From assembly GCF_020097815.1 (NCBI RefSeq), contig NZ_CP083663.1, forward strand, positions 1,240,001-1,304,000: a stretch of DNA of 64,000 bases, given 5' to 3'. A program made the position numbers and the translations under genes. The notes beneath the pieces were generated by a model. The model worked only from the letters and a program-made list of their open reading frames with translations. It searched no databases and was not told the DNA's origin. Positions 17,347 to 26,765 of the stretch are shown piece after piece (positions within the stretch are counted from its first letter, which is position 1; each line of letters opens with the position of its first letter). The stretch is from Haloprofundus salinisoli (GTDB lineage: Archaea; Halobacteriota; Halobacteria; Halobacteriales; Haloferacaceae).

Positions 17347-18633
17347 TTACGTCCCGTGCTGCCAGCTACCCATGTACTCGCGCTGCTCGTCGGTGAGCGA
17401 GTCGTGGTCGACGCCCTCTGCGTCGAGCTTTATCTCGGCGACGCGGCGGTCCAGCTCGTCGGGGACGTCGTGGACGCCCGCCTCGTAGGCGTCGCCGTTG
17501 TCGACGAGTTCGCGGACGCAGACGGCCTGCACGCCGAAGCTCTGGTCCATCACCTCGGCGGGGTGACCGAGCGCGATAGGCGCGGCGAGGTTGACCAGAC
17601 GGCCCTCGGCGATGACGTTGAGGCGGCGACCGTCGGCCATCTCGAACGCCTCGACGCCGTCGCGGGCCTCGTATCGGTCGACCGCGAGGTCGTCGAGGTC
17701 GTCTAAGTTCACTTCGATGTCGAAGTGCCCCGCGTTCGCCAGCAGCACGCCGTCTTTCATCTCCTCGAAATGCTCGCGCGTCACGACGTCGCGGTTGCCT
17801 GTCGTCGTGAGGACGACGTCGGCTTTCTCGGCGGCTTCGGCCATCGGCAGCACCTCGTAGCCCTCCATGTGGGCTTCGAGCGCGCGGCGGGGTTCGACCT
17901 CGGTGACGATGACGTTCGCGTTCTGGCCGGCGGCCTTCTTGGCGACGCCCTTCCCGCAGTAGCCGTAACCGGCGACGACGACGTTCTTTCCCGCCCACGA
18001 GAGGTTCGTCGTCATGGCGATAGTCGCCAAAGAGGACTCGCCGGTGCCGTGGACGTTGTCGAATAGCCGCTTCATCGGCGTGTCGTTGACGGCGAAGATG
18101 GGGTACTTCAGTTCGCCGTCGGCGTCCATCGCGCGCAGGCGGTGGACGCCCGTCGTGGTCTCCTCGCAGCCGCCGACGATGGAGTCGATGAGTTCGGGGT
18201 ACTCCTCGTGGACGACTTTGACCATGTCCATCCCGTCGTCGACGGTGATGGTCGGGTCGTGGGCGACGACCGAGTGGATGGCCGCGTAGTAGCCCTCGTC
18301 GTCGACGCCGCGGACGGCGTAGGAGGTGATGTTCTCGTGGGTGTCGAGGGCCGCGCTCACGTCGTCGTGCGTCGACAGCGGGTTGCAACCGGTGATGGCG
18401 ACTTCCGCGCCGCCGTCGGCGAGCAGTTCGACGAGGTTCGCCGTCTTCGCCTCGACGTGCATCGCCATCCCGATGGTCTGGCCGGCGAAGGGTTTCTCGG
18501 CCTCGTACTCCCCGCGCAGGGCGGTGAGAATCGGCATATGCTGCAGCGCCCAGTCCATCTTGCGTCGGCCCTCCGTGCGGGCGGCCTCGACGTCGTCGAG
18601 GTGCTCGCTGACGGGAGCGTAGCTGGTACTCAT
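17347..18633 (-). CDS. ahcY: Adenosyl/inosyl-homocysteine hydrolase (AhcY family)
   Basis: The family hydrolyses S-adenosylhomocysteine, or in some archaea S-inosylhomocysteine, using bound NAD. The 428-residue protein has the NAD motif VVVAGYGYCGKGVAKKA (about residues 204-220), HGTGESSLATI, and the C-terminal AEIKLDAEGVDHDSLTDEQ. By eye, the segment matching His55-Glu59 of human SAHH reads H-V-E-A-K. It keeps the His but not Thr57 and Glu59, which contact adenine. A DadD-type deaminase is two genes away, so the substrate may be S-inosylhomocysteine (inference). ATG 18633 has a GTTTTGG box about 28 bp upstream. Confidence 0.9.
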   Translation of the reverse strand: MSTSYAPVSEHLDDVEAARTEGRRKMDWALQHMPILTALRGEYEAEKPFAGQTIGMAMHVEAKTANLVELLADGGAEVAITGCNPLSTHDDVSAALDTHENITSYAVRGVDDEGYYAAIHSVVAHDPTITVDDGMDMVKVVHEEYPELIDSIVGGCEETTTGVHRLRAMDADGELKYPIFAVNDTPMKRLFDNVHGTGESSLATIAMTTNLSWAGKNVVVAGYGYCGKGVAKKAAGQNANVIVTEVEPRRALEAHMEGYEVLPMAEAAEKADVVLTTTGNRDVVTREHFEEMKDGVLLANAGHFDIEVNLDDLDDLAVDRYEARDGVEAFEMADGRRLNVIAEGRLVNLAAPIALGHPAEVMDQSFGVQAVCVRELVDNGDAYEAGVHDVPDELDRRVAEIKLDAEGVDHDSLTDEQREYMGSWQHGT

Positions 18634-18869
18634 GGCTGGGGCTTTGCTCACCGCGCCCAAAACGATACCGAAGGCGGCGGCCGTCGGAGCCGACCGCCGA
18701 CCGGCTGCCGGGGGAGGCGGGTCCGTCCGAAACCAGACGCCGTCGCTCTCGGGCGGTCGAAAAGAATCGATTGTCGGGCGTGAATCGAGTGCCTCCGCGC
18801 GGCCGGACCGCGGTCGGTCACTCGAAGGAGGACCGAGGAGGAGAGCCGGTTCGATGCGTCAGGTGGGGA

Positions 18870-19931
18870 TTACGCGGCCGGGGTCTCGTCGTCGGAGACG
18901 CTCGGACCCGTCACCGCGGGGCCGTTGTCGATGGCGGGCGAGTCGCCTCCGTTGCCGTTTCCGTTTCCGTTGCCGTTTCCGCGAGCGCCGTCGCGCTCGT
19001 TACCGGACGCCTCCTCCGTCTCCGTGGAGCTGTCGCCGTCGGTGTCGTCGTCGGAGGCGTTCTTGCCGTTGGCGTTGCCCGGGTGGTCCTCGCCTTTGTC
19101 CGCCCCGTGGCCGTTGCTCCCGTTCGAGGCGTTAGCGCGGTCGGCGTTCGGCCCCTTGTCGGCCGGCGGGCCGGCGTGGTCAGGTCGCTTCTCGTCCGCT
19201 TTCCCGGGGTTGTTGCCGCGGACGAACTCGGAGACGACCTGCCCGATGCCGCCTTCGCGGTTCTCGTCGCCGAGGATGCTCTGGACGAACGAGGAGACGA
19301 GCTGGCCGAACGACATCGGTTCGTCGTCGGCGACGGTGAGCGTCGCCGTCGTGGTCACGGAGTCGTTGTCGGTCGTCGCCGTGACGGTCACCGAGACGTT
19401 CTCCTCAGGTTCGGGCAGCGAGACGCTGCCGTTCTCGCCGGTCGTGTAGTTACCGACGCCCGAGTAGTTGCCCTCGGCAGTCACCTCGACGCTGGCGTTC
19501 TCGACGGCGGTGCCGTTTTCAGTCACCGAAACCGTAGCCTCACCATCGTTACCCTGCGAAACCGACACGGAGAGACCTTCTCCGGTCGACGGGGTGAGTT
19601 CGACCGACTCGGTCGTCGTAAGCGAACCGACGGTGACGCTCAGGGTCACGTTCACCGGCGTCTCGGGTGCGGGGAGGACTACCGCCCCGTTCTCGTCGGT
19701 CGTGTAGTTACCGACGCCAGCGTAGCTCCCATTGGCGGTCACGTTGATCGCCGCGTTCTGCACTTCCGTGGCGTTCTGCGTCACGGTGACCGTCGTTTCG
19801 CCGCTGTCGTCGTTCTGTTCGACGCCCACGTCGAGCGGCGTGTCCGCCGCGAGTGCGCCCGCGACGCCCGGCGCGAACGCCGTGCAGAGGAGCATTAGCG
19901 CGAACGTGAGAGTCACTTTGTTTGAACTCAT
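18870..19931 (-). CDS. Secreted, glycosylation-rich protein with two Ig-like repeats
   Basis: A 353-residue protein. An N-terminal hydrophobic stretch (VTLTFALMLLCTAFAPGVAG) acts as a Sec-type signal. Two homologous beta domains of about 80 residues follow (about 30-110 and 115-195), each with the element GVGNYTT-x-ENG. The tail is disordered, Asn/Gly/Asp-rich and contains an NGNGNGNGNG run. I count about 15 Asn-X-Ser/Thr sequons. There is no PGF-type C-terminal anchor. The role is unknown; cell surface or exported matrix is plausible. TTTATC lies about 31 bp before the ATG. Confidence 0.8.
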   Translation of the reverse strand: MSSNKVTLTFALMLLCTAFAPGVAGALAADTPLDVGVEQNDDSGETTVTVTQNATEVQNAAINVTANGSYAGVGNYTTDENGAVVLPAPETPVNVTLSVTVGSLTTTESVELTPSTGEGLSVSVSQGNDGEATVSVTENGTAVENASVEVTAEGNYSGVGNYTTGENGSVSLPEPEENVSVTVTATTDNDSVTTTATLTVADDEPMSFGQLVSSFVQSILGDENREGGIGQVVSEFVRGNNPGKADEKRPDHAGPPADKGPNADRANASNGSNGHGADKGEDHPGNANGKNASDDDTDGDSSTETEEASGNERDGARGNGNGNGNGNGGDSPAIDNGPAVTGPSVSDDETPAA

Positions 19932-20078
19932 CAACTTGCCCGATAACTGGGTGATAGATAAAGGGGGGCTGTCGTTCACCCGATTCGGTTCGTTGAAAAC
20001 GGACGAGAACCGTTTATAATCGTTCAAACGGATTTCTAAGGCATTGTTTTCTCAGTCTGAAGTGACACTCACGAACGC

Positions 20079-21368
20079 TTACTTGGCGCGGGCGAGCGCC
20101 TCGCGGGCGTGGTCGGCCGCCCGCTCCATCACCGAGTCCACGTCGAGCGTCAGCACCTCGCGGTCCCGCATCAGTACCTCACCGTCGCAGACGGTGTGTC
20201 GGACGTCCGACCCGCGAACCGCGTACGCGAGGTGGCTCACAAGGTCGTGCGCGGGCGTGAGATGCGGCGCGTCGAAGTCGACGACGACGAGGTCGGCGTT
20301 CGCGCCCGCTTCGAGGCGACCGGAGTTGAAGTTTAAGGCGTCAGCCCCGCCGCGCGTCGCCAGTTCGACGACCGTCTCTGCTGCGACGGCGCTCGCGTCC
20401 TCGGCGGCGAGTTTGCCGACCATCGCCGCGTCGCGCATCTCGTCGAACAGGTCGAGGTCGTTGTTCGACGCCGCGCCGTCGGTACCCAGTCCCACGGGAA
20501 CGCCCGCGTCGAGCATCCGCTGGACCGGCGCGATGCCGGAGGCGAGTTTCATGTTCGACGCCGGGCAGTGAATCACGCTCGTCCCCCGCTCTGCGAGCAG
20601 TGCGATCTCGGTGTCGTCGACGTGGACGCCGTGGGCCACGAAGTCGGAGTCGCCGAGCATCCCGAGGTCGTCGGCGTATTCGAGAGGTCGTTCGCCGCGT
20701 TCGTCGACGATGGGGTCGACTTCCTCGGCCGTCTCGTTACCGTGGTAGTGGACGGGAACGCCGAGCTCGCGGGCGCGGGCGACCGACTCGCGGAGTTCGT
20801 CTTCGCTCACCGTCGTGAGGCTGTGCGGCATGTACGCCGTCGAGATTCGTCCCCCCGCCGCGCCGTCGAACTCGGCGGCGACATCGAGGCTCTCGTCGAT
20901 GTCGGCCTGCGCCGCCTCGTCGTCCTTGCCGACGGTGACGACGCCGTGGCCGAGGCGTGCGCGCAGACCCGCTCGTTCGACGACATCGACGATTTCGGGA
21001 ACGTGGAAGTACATGTCGGCGAAGCCGGTCGTTCCGGAACGAATCATCTCGACCATCGCCAGTTCCGCGCCGACGCGAACGTCGTCGGGGGTGAGCGCGC
21101 CCTCGACGGGCCAGATATCCTCTCTGAGCCACGTCTCCAGCGGTTTGTCGTCGGCGACGCCGCGCAGCAGCGTCATCGGGACGTGCGTGTGGGCGTTGAC
21201 GAGGCCGGGCATCACGAGGCCGCCGTCGGCGTCGAGCGTTTCGTCTCCCTGTTCGGTGTCGCCGACGGCGAGAATTTCGCCCGATTCGGCGTCGACCAAC
21301 GCGTCGCCGCGTTCGACCGACAGATCTGGACGGAGTAGCTTCCCGCCGGTAATCTGGAGCGTCGTCAT
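20079..21368 (-). CDS. dadD: Amidohydrolase, 5'-deoxyadenosine/SAH/MTA deaminase type
   Basis: A 429-residue metal-dependent amidohydrolase. It shows PGLVNAHTHVPMTLLRG (metal HxH), YHGNETAEE (metal His plus catalytic Glu), VAHGVHVDDTEI (metal His), and GLGTDGAASNNDLDLFDEMR (metal Asp). These are signatures of the SAH/MTA deaminase and DadD group. DadD of Methanocaldococcus deaminates 5'-deoxyadenosine, SAH and MTA. Here it would turn SAH into S-inosylhomocysteine for the AhcY homolog encoded two genes away (inference). I chose ATG 21368. Confidence 0.87.
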   Translation of the reverse strand: MTTLQITGGKLLRPDLSVERGDALVDAESGEILAVGDTEQGDETLDADGGLVMPGLVNAHTHVPMTLLRGVADDKPLETWLREDIWPVEGALTPDDVRVGAELAMVEMIRSGTTGFADMYFHVPEIVDVVERAGLRARLGHGVVTVGKDDEAAQADIDESLDVAAEFDGAAGGRISTAYMPHSLTTVSEDELRESVARARELGVPVHYHGNETAEEVDPIVDERGERPLEYADDLGMLGDSDFVAHGVHVDDTEIALLAERGTSVIHCPASNMKLASGIAPVQRMLDAGVPVGLGTDGAASNNDLDLFDEMRDAAMVGKLAAEDASAVAAETVVELATRGGADALNFNSGRLEAGANADLVVVDFDAPHLTPAHDLVSHLAYAVRGSDVRHTVCDGEVLMRDREVLTLDVDSVMERAADHAREALARAK

Positions 21369-21491
21369 GACCCATCGTACAGACGAAGCGACCAAAGGCG
21401 GTCCGGTTCCGGGGGCGGAATCGCTCGCCTCGGACGTGAAATAAAATGTCTGCGGGATACACTTATCATATGTGGTGAGTGACATACCGGT

Positions 21492-21881
21492 ATGGCTGTC
21501 ACAGCCTCTCCGCTTCGGCGTCTGGTCGTCGGCGACGAGGACGCCGTCGAGTGGCTCGCCCTCATCCCCCTCCTCTTCACCGCCGAGTGTATGGGCGTCG
21601 TCGCCTGTCGCATCCTCGGCCTGTTTCCGCTGATGGTCGTCCCCGGTGCGCTGGTCACCCTGGCGCTGATGGTCGTTCCCTCGGCGCTGAGCGCGGCTAA
21701 CGGCGGCGGTCTCTTCGGGAGCGTCGTGCTCGGGCTCGCGCCCGTCTCCGGCCTGCAACTGGCGCTGAGCGGCGAGGCACCGCTCGGCGTCGACGTAGCG
21801 ACGATGGCGAGCGTCGGCGTCATCGCCGGCATCGGTCTCGGTGCGGTCGGGTTCGCCGTCGGCCTGGCGATGCGAGACTAA
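21492..21881 (+). CDS. Four-span membrane protein, unknown function
   Basis: A 129-residue protein with four hydrophobic segments (about residues 20-42, 46-65, 72-90 and 103-126). Its acidic N-terminal stretch reads VVGDEDAVEW. It converges on the M48-like gene, whose stop overlaps by 4 bp. No family is recognised. Confidence 0.65.
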   Translation: MAVTASPLRRLVVGDEDAVEWLALIPLLFTAECMGVVACRILGLFPLMVVPGALVTLALMVVPSALSAANGGGLFGSVVLGLAPVSGLQLALSGEAPLGVDVATMASVGVIAGIGLGAVGFAVGLAMRD

Positions 21882-22981
21882 GCTTCGTTAGCTTGGCGTC
21901 GGAGTCGTTCGATTCGGCGACCGACCGGGACTTGCGGCGAGAAAAGGGTCCGGATACCGCCTTTCGACTCATCAAGCCCGTGAAACTCGACGGTGTGTTC
22001 GAGCGCGTCCACGAGCATCGCCACACCGACTCGCTCGACGGCCTTGTCGTCGGCGCGGAGTAGAAGGCGCCGTGCGACGGCGAGTGCGACCGGGGCGCTC
22101 ACCAGTACAACGACGAGCACGACTCCGAGCGAGACGAGGTCGAAGAGAGCGAGAGCGGCGAAGACGAGTAGTCCGACGAGATACCCGAAGAGGAACTCCA
22201 ATCGGGGGACGCGCAGTCTGCTCGCAGTGAGTACGAAGAACGAGTACTGGTGCTCGTCGAATGCATCGAAAAAGGTCTGCGTGACTACCAATCGCCGGTG
22301 AAACGTGGACCCTCTCACGTATCGCGCTGCGACTCGGGCATCGCCATCATCGTAGACCCGAAAACTGTCGACATCGAGATTGGCATCTATGCAGAGCGAT
22401 TCGAGGCGTTCGCGTTCCGTCTCTGTCGGAGGACGCATATCCTTCGAGACGAGCTCAAGAAACGGGCTCACGACCCAGAGGCCGAAGGCAGAGACGACGA
22501 TGCCAACAACGACAGTGAGTGGTGAGATCGAGTTGGCGACGAGTGTATTCAGCAATGTGAACAGGACAACTGCGAAAACAGTGACGAAGGTGGCGTATCT
22601 TCCCATCCGTCTACCGGCGTCTCGGAACCCCATTTCGACGTCCCGGACGTCCCGAACTGCGGGGACCAGTCCGAGAGATCCGGTAGTGACGACCACGACG
22701 GCTCCGAACGCGGCGGTCAGTCGAATCAGTAGTGTCGCCGCAAGTCCGCTCGTCGTCCCCAGAGCGGCAGTCGAGACGGCGGCGGGAAAGTCGGTCACCA
22801 ACAGGACGAACGTGGAGATTAACCCGGTCGGAATCAACCCGACGTACGTGACGACCCCGAGTGCACCCAGCGGATTCGGGAGTCGTTTGGCAACTGCCCC
22901 GACCAGCCAGAACCCTATGGCGGCGCACCCCGAGAGAAACAGGACGACGATGACAAAAACGGCAATGTCTGCGAAATTCAT
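21878..22981 (-). CDS. M48/HtpX-like membrane protein lacking the HExxH site
   Basis: A 367-residue protein with four N-terminal membrane segments and two more near residue 270-310, as in HtpX-type proteases. Residues about 185-255 follow the HtpX pattern (ERLESLCIDANLDVDSFRVYDDGDARVAARYV..RLVVTQTFFDAFDEHQYSFFVLTASRL). Where HtpX has a VLAHELAH zinc motif, this one reads FVLTASRL. No HExxH occurs elsewhere, so it is probably a catalytically dead pseudopeptidase. Its base composition looks less GC-rich than its neighbours', hinting at transfer or relaxed selection. Confidence 0.65.
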   Translation of the reverse strand: MNFADIAVFVIVVLFLSGCAAIGFWLVGAVAKRLPNPLGALGVVTYVGLIPTGLISTFVLLVTDFPAAVSTAALGTTSGLAATLLIRLTAAFGAVVVVTTGSLGLVPAVRDVRDVEMGFRDAGRRMGRYATFVTVFAVVLFTLLNTLVANSISPLTVVVGIVVSAFGLWVVSPFLELVSKDMRPPTETERERLESLCIDANLDVDSFRVYDDGDARVAARYVRGSTFHRRLVVTQTFFDAFDEHQYSFFVLTASRLRVPRLEFLFGYLVGLLVFAALALFDLVSLGVVLVVVLVSAPVALAVARRLLLRADDKAVERVGVAMLVDALEHTVEFHGLDESKGGIRTLFSPQVPVGRRIERLRRQANEA

Positions 22982-23079
22982 AATTTCTGATTAGAGCGTG
23001 TCGAGATAGTTATGCACTGGTTTCCGACGCCGTACCGGGAGAGGGAAAGACAGTTCTCCCGCGCTCACGAGCATCCGGT

Positions 23080-23940
23080 ATGCGAATCGCCGTGCCCAAC
23101 AAGGGCCGCCTGCACGACCCGTCGATGGAACTTCTCGAACGCGCCGGACTCCACGTCGAGAACGGCGCGGCGCGGAAACTGTACGCCGAGACGGTCGACC
23201 CTGACGTGACCGTCCTGTTCGTCCGCGCCGCCGACATCCCCGGCTACGTCCGCGACGGCGCGGCGGACATGGGAATCACCGGCCTCGACCAGGTTCGGGA
23301 GTCGGGTCACGACCTGACCGAACTGCTCGACCTGGGATTCGGGAACTGTCGTCTCGTGCTCGCCGCGCCCGAGAACGGCGAGATTCACACCGTCAGCGAC
23401 ATCGAGGGCAAGACCGTCGCCACCGAGTTCCCGCACGTCACGCGTTCGTTCTTCGAAGAGCGCGGCGTCGACGCCGACGTGGTCGAGGTGACGGGTGCGA
23501 CGGAGCTCACCCCGCACGTCGAGATGGCCGACGCCATCGTCGATATCACGAGCACCGGGACAACGCTTCGGGTCAACCGCCTCGCCGTCGTCGAGGAGGT
23601 GCTGTCGAGTTCAGTCCGCCTGTTCGCCCGGCCCGACGTCACCGCCGACGACAAAGTCCAGCAGGTGACGATGGCGTTCGAGTCGGTGCTGGCCGCCGAC
23701 GGCAAGCGCTACCTGATGATGAACGCGCCGAAGTCGAAACTCGACGACGTGCGCGAGGTCATCCCCGGGATGGGCGGACCGACCGTGATGGACATAGCGG
23801 GTGAGGAGGCCGACGGCGACGCGACCGTCGCCGTCCACGTCGTCGTCGACGAACGCAAGGTGTTCGAGACCATCGGCAACCTCCGGGAGGTCGGCGCGTC
23901 GGACATCCTCGTCACCGAGATCGAGCGGCTAGTCGAGTAG
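23080..23940 (+). CDS. hisG: ATP phosphoribosyltransferase HisG, long form
   Basis: HisG catalyses the first step of histidine synthesis, ATP plus PRPP. The 286-residue protein is the long form with a C-terminal ACT-like domain (from about residue 210, with PTVMDIAG and the ending [15 protein letters not shown]), which binds histidine for feedback control. The catalytic part has [19 protein letters not shown] at the start and the PRPP loop [13 protein letters not shown] (about residues 151-163). It stands alone without other his genes. Confidence 0.94.
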   Translation: MRIAVPNKGRLHDPSMELLERAGLHVENGAARKLYAETVDPDVTVLFVRAADIPGYVRDGAADMGITGLDQVRESGHDLTELLDLGFGNCRLVLAAPENGEIHTVSDIEGKTVATEFPHVTRSFFEERGVDADVVEVTGATELTPHVEMADAIVDITSTGTTLRVNRLAVVEEVLSSSVRLFARPDVTADDKVQQVTMAFESVLAADGKRYLMMNAPKSKLDDVREVIPGMGGPTVMDIAGEEADGDATVAVHVVVDERKVFETIGNLREVGASDILVTEIERLVE

Positions 23941-23983
23941 CGCAGCGCCGCCGAAAAGCCGTTTAGAACCACCGAGACGCCGT

Positions 23984-25042
23984 TTACCGCTGCCGCAGGT
24001 CCGGTTCGGTGAGGCCGTAATAGAGCACCACCCGGCCGTAGCGTTTCTTCGCCCACGCCGCGACGAGCAGACAGCCGACCGAGAGCGCGGAGACGCCGAG
24101 CAACCCCGCCTCGGGGCCGAACGCGCCGCCGGTGTACAGTTCGGGACCGTGTCGATTCAACACCAGAAGCGACGCCGACGGGTCGACGCCGCTGACCGGC
24201 AGGCCGAACACCGGTCCCTGAAACAGGTTCCACGAGACGTGAAAGCCGACCGGCAGCGCGATTTCGCCGGTGAGCACGTAGGCGAACGCCAGGAGGACGC
24301 CCGCGAAGGCGACGCCGAGCGTGCTGACGACCGTGGCGTTGGGGTTCACCGCGTGCAACAGCGCGAAGACGGCCGCCGAGGCCACAATCGCACCGCCGAC
24401 GGCCCGGTCGGCGTCGAAGTCGGCGTGGCCGAACAGCCCTTCGGCGAGGTTCGTGACGACGTAGCCGCGAAACAGCAGCTCCTCGTGGAAGCCGACGAAG
24501 ACGACGAACGCAACGGACAAAAGCAGTTGCGGGAGCAGTGTCGGGAGCGGCGCGCTGAACACCGTCTCGACGCTCACCCACCCGGCGCTATATTCGGCGA
24601 GGAAGACGAGCGTCATCAGCGCCGTCCCGAGGCCGAAGCCGACGCCGAGGTCGGTCCACCAGTCGCGGTCGACGTGGAGGCCGAAGTCCGCGAAGTAGCG
24701 CCGGTCGAGGAAGGTTCCGCTGAACGAGACGGCCGCGACGGTCGCCGCACCGAGGAGCGCGAGCGGCGCGAACTCCGAGAGGAGCGCGACGCTCCCGTCG
24801 ACGACTGTCTCCCCCTCTCCGGTCGGTGCGACGAACGCGACGAGAACGAACCACCCGGTGAGCGTCAGCGCCCCGATGAGCAGCGTCGTCGCCGCGATGC
24901 GCCACGGCGCGCGCAGACGGCGCTCGTCGAGGTTCCACAGCACTTTCGGGACGAGACCGTTCACCGAACGCTCACCCGCCCGGAACCGACCGGGGACCCG
25001 AAGGGATCCGGCGCGTGCGACCCGGTCCGCGCGGACGAACAC
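23984..25042 (-). CDS. CPBP-family intramembrane metalloprotease
   Basis: A 352-residue protein with about eight membrane segments. It carries the three CPBP (Abi/CAAX) motifs: FHEELLFRGYVV (EExxxR), FALLHAVNPN (FxxxH) and VGFHVSWNLFQG (HxxxN). These residues bind zinc inside the membrane. The substrate is unknown; relatives act in prenyl-protein processing or bacteriocin immunity. The start is uncertain: GTG 24964, before NGLVPKVLWNLDE, is a plausible later start that removes a basic N-terminal stretch. Confidence 0.82.
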   Translation of the reverse strand: MFVRADRVARAGSLRVPGRFRAGERSVNGLVPKVLWNLDERRLRAPWRIAATTLLIGALTLTGWFVLVAFVAPTGEGETVVDGSVALLSEFAPLALLGAATVAAVSFSGTFLDRRYFADFGLHVDRDWWTDLGVGFGLGTALMTLVFLAEYSAGWVSVETVFSAPLPTLLPQLLLSVAFVVFVGFHEELLFRGYVVTNLAEGLFGHADFDADRAVGGAIVASAAVFALLHAVNPNATVVSTLGVAFAGVLLAFAYVLTGEIALPVGFHVSWNLFQGPVFGLPVSGVDPSASLLVLNRHGPELYTGGAFGPEAGLLGVSALSVGCLLVAAWAKKRYGRVVLYYGLTEPDLRQR

Positions 25043-25224
25043 CGCGGCGGACGACGAAGGACGTCCATATCGTTCTTGTACTCACGAACGTCCTATTTGT
25101 ATCTATCCGTCGCCAGATGGACGGGCGCTCGCCGGAGTCCCGCGGACGAAGAAACGTTCGCCGTCGACCGGATAGTGAAGTATCCTGGTGGACACCCGGC
25201 GAGCGTCGAGCCGATAGACGGCGA

Positions 25225-25596
25225 TTAGCCGGGTGCGCTCTGCCAGAGCGCGAGCAGGCTGAAGATGAGCGCGCCGAGGATGACGGTGACGACGACGTGG
25301 ATGACGACGATGTAAGCCGTCAAACGCCACGACCGGTCGTAGAGGTACTTCACCGCCGCGGCGTCGAGCGCGAGCGCCACCGGGAGCGCCAGCGCCGCCG
25401 AGAGACCGAGCGCCGTCGAGAGAACCGCGACGCCGGCCGGGAGCGGGCCGACGCCGAACGCGTTTCGGACGGCGACGTCGCCGAGGACGTTGCGAGCGGC
25501 GATGTGCGCCGTCGCGGAGAGAAGCAGTGCGAAGAGGCCGACGGTTCCGGCGATGGCGACCGGGCTCCCGAGCGTCGTCTGCAGCGGAACGACCAT
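25225..25596 (-). CDS. Small membrane protein, about four helices
   Basis: A 123-residue hydrophobic protein starting MVVPLQTTLGSPVAIAG, with segments at about residues 12-32, 52-78 and 92-120. The longer frame upstream only mirrors the opposite gene. It is divergent from the CPHGPY-motif gene at 25717. Function unknown. Confidence 0.65.
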   Translation of the reverse strand: MVVPLQTTLGSPVAIAGTVGLFALLLSATAHIAARNVLGDVAVRNAFGVGPLPAGVAVLSTALGLSAALALPVALALDAAAVKYLYDRSWRLTAYIVVIHVVVTVILGALIFSLLALWQSAPG

Positions 25597-25716
25597 GGTC
25601 GGGTTTCGGGAGCCGACCGTATGGTGTTTTCCGAACGCGACGGCCGCCGCATGCGACGGTGCCGAGACGAAGCGCGCCGCCCGACCGACTTTGTCACTGG
25701 GTGTCGAACTCTCGGT

Positions 25717-26187
25717 ATGCCGACCGATGGCGACCCGAACGCCGGATCGGGCGACGGCGGCCTGAACGCCGGGCGCGACAGGGACGACGAGGCCGATCGA
25801 CGCGACGAAGGCGACGGTTCCGAGTCGAAGTCGGGTCGGTCGACGGCCGAAACGACTGAACCGAACCCACCGCAGAATCTCTCGACGGAGGTGGTGGAGA
25901 CGCTCCGACGGCTCTCGGCGAACGACCTTCGGGAGGCCGTGCTGTACGGCCAAGAGCTGTTACAGCTCCAGCAGAAGACGGCCCCGCGCATCGAGCCGCG
26001 GCCCGGCGAGGAGTTCGTCCGCGTCGAGGACCGCGACGGCTACACGCTCGTCGTCAAGCGCGAACCGTGCGGTGAGGGTTGCGAAGACTGCCCGCACGGA
26101 CCGTACGCCTATCACGTCACCGAAGAGAAGATGCCGAGCGGCGAGCGTCGAACGCGGTGGACGCTCATCGGCCGCGTCGAGGGCTAA
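25717..26187 (+). CDS. Conserved protein with CxxxCxxCPHGPY metal-like motif
   Basis: A 156-residue protein. The first 45 residues are disordered and acidic. A helix (TEVVETLRRLSANDLREAVL) follows, and then the C-terminal half has REPCGEGCEDCPHGPYAYHV (about residues 110-129). The Cys and His spacing, and HGPY followed by an aromatic strand, resemble DUF6788-like zinc proteins (by eye). It is adjacent to tbp on the opposite strand, with the stop codons touching. Function unknown. Confidence 0.7.
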   Translation: MPTDGDPNAGSGDGGLNAGRDRDDEADRRDEGDGSESKSGRSTAETTEPNPPQNLSTEVVETLRRLSANDLREAVLYGQELLQLQQKTAPRIEPRPGEEFVRVEDRDGYTLVVKREPCGEGCEDCPHGPYAYHVTEEKMPSGERRTRWTLIGRVEG

Positions 26188-26748
26188 TCAGTCGAGGAGG
26201 CCGAGTTCCGAGAGTCGGCTAACGATTTTGTCGACGGCGTGTTCGGCGTCGACGGGCTGTTTGCCGCCCGTGATGACGAGCTTGCCGGAACCGAAGAGAA
26301 GCGCGACGACTTTCGGTTCGTCGAGGCGGTAGACGAGGCCGGGGAACTGCTCGGGTTCGTACTCGATGTTCTCGAGACCGAGACCGATGGCGATGGCGTT
26401 CAGATTGAGATTTCGTCCGAGGTCCGCGCTCGTGACGATGTTTTGGACGGTGATTTCGGGGTCTTCGTCGACGGGAATCTGGAGATCGCGGAGCTTGTCG
26501 AAGACGATTCCGAGACTCTCGTGGACGTCGTCGGTGGATTTCGCGCCCGTGCAGACGATTTTGCCGGACCGGAAGATGAGCGCGGCCGACTTCGGGTTCT
26601 GCGTGCGGTAGACGAGACCGGGGAACTGCTCGGGGTCGTAGTCAGCGCCTTCGAGGTCCATCGCGACGCTCTGAAGGTCGAGTTCCTGCCCGATTCCCGT
26701 GGAGGCGACCACGTTCTCTATGTTGATAGTGTCCTTGGGGTCACTCAT
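26188..26748 (-). CDS. tbp: TATA-box binding protein TBP
   Basis: TBP binds the TATA element and, with TFB, recruits archaeal RNA polymerase. The 186-residue protein is two direct saddle repeats: the first around QSVAMDLEGADYDPEQFPGLVYR (about residues 26-48), the second around NLNAIAIGLGLENIEYEPEQFPGLVYR (about 114-140). Each is followed by a LIF/LLFxSGKxVxTG strand. It lacks a long acidic tail. Haloarchaea often have several TBPs; this complete acidic form looks like the general one. Confidence 0.95.
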   Translation of the reverse strand: MSDPKDTINIENVVASTGIGQELDLQSVAMDLEGADYDPEQFPGLVYRTQNPKSAALIFRSGKIVCTGAKSTDDVHESLGIVFDKLRDLQIPVDEDPEITVQNIVTSADLGRNLNLNAIAIGLGLENIEYEPEQFPGLVYRLDEPKVVALLFGSGKLVITGGKQPVDAEHAVDKIVSRLSELGLLD

Positions 26749-26765
26749 GGAACGGTTTAAGTATC

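Noticed and set aside
23012-23079. Possible His-rich leader peptide before hisG (ORF starting M-H-W with A-H-E-H)
   Set aside because: Only three His in about 22 codons, not in a run, and the frame runs on into hisG without a stop. There is no complementary RNA pairing.
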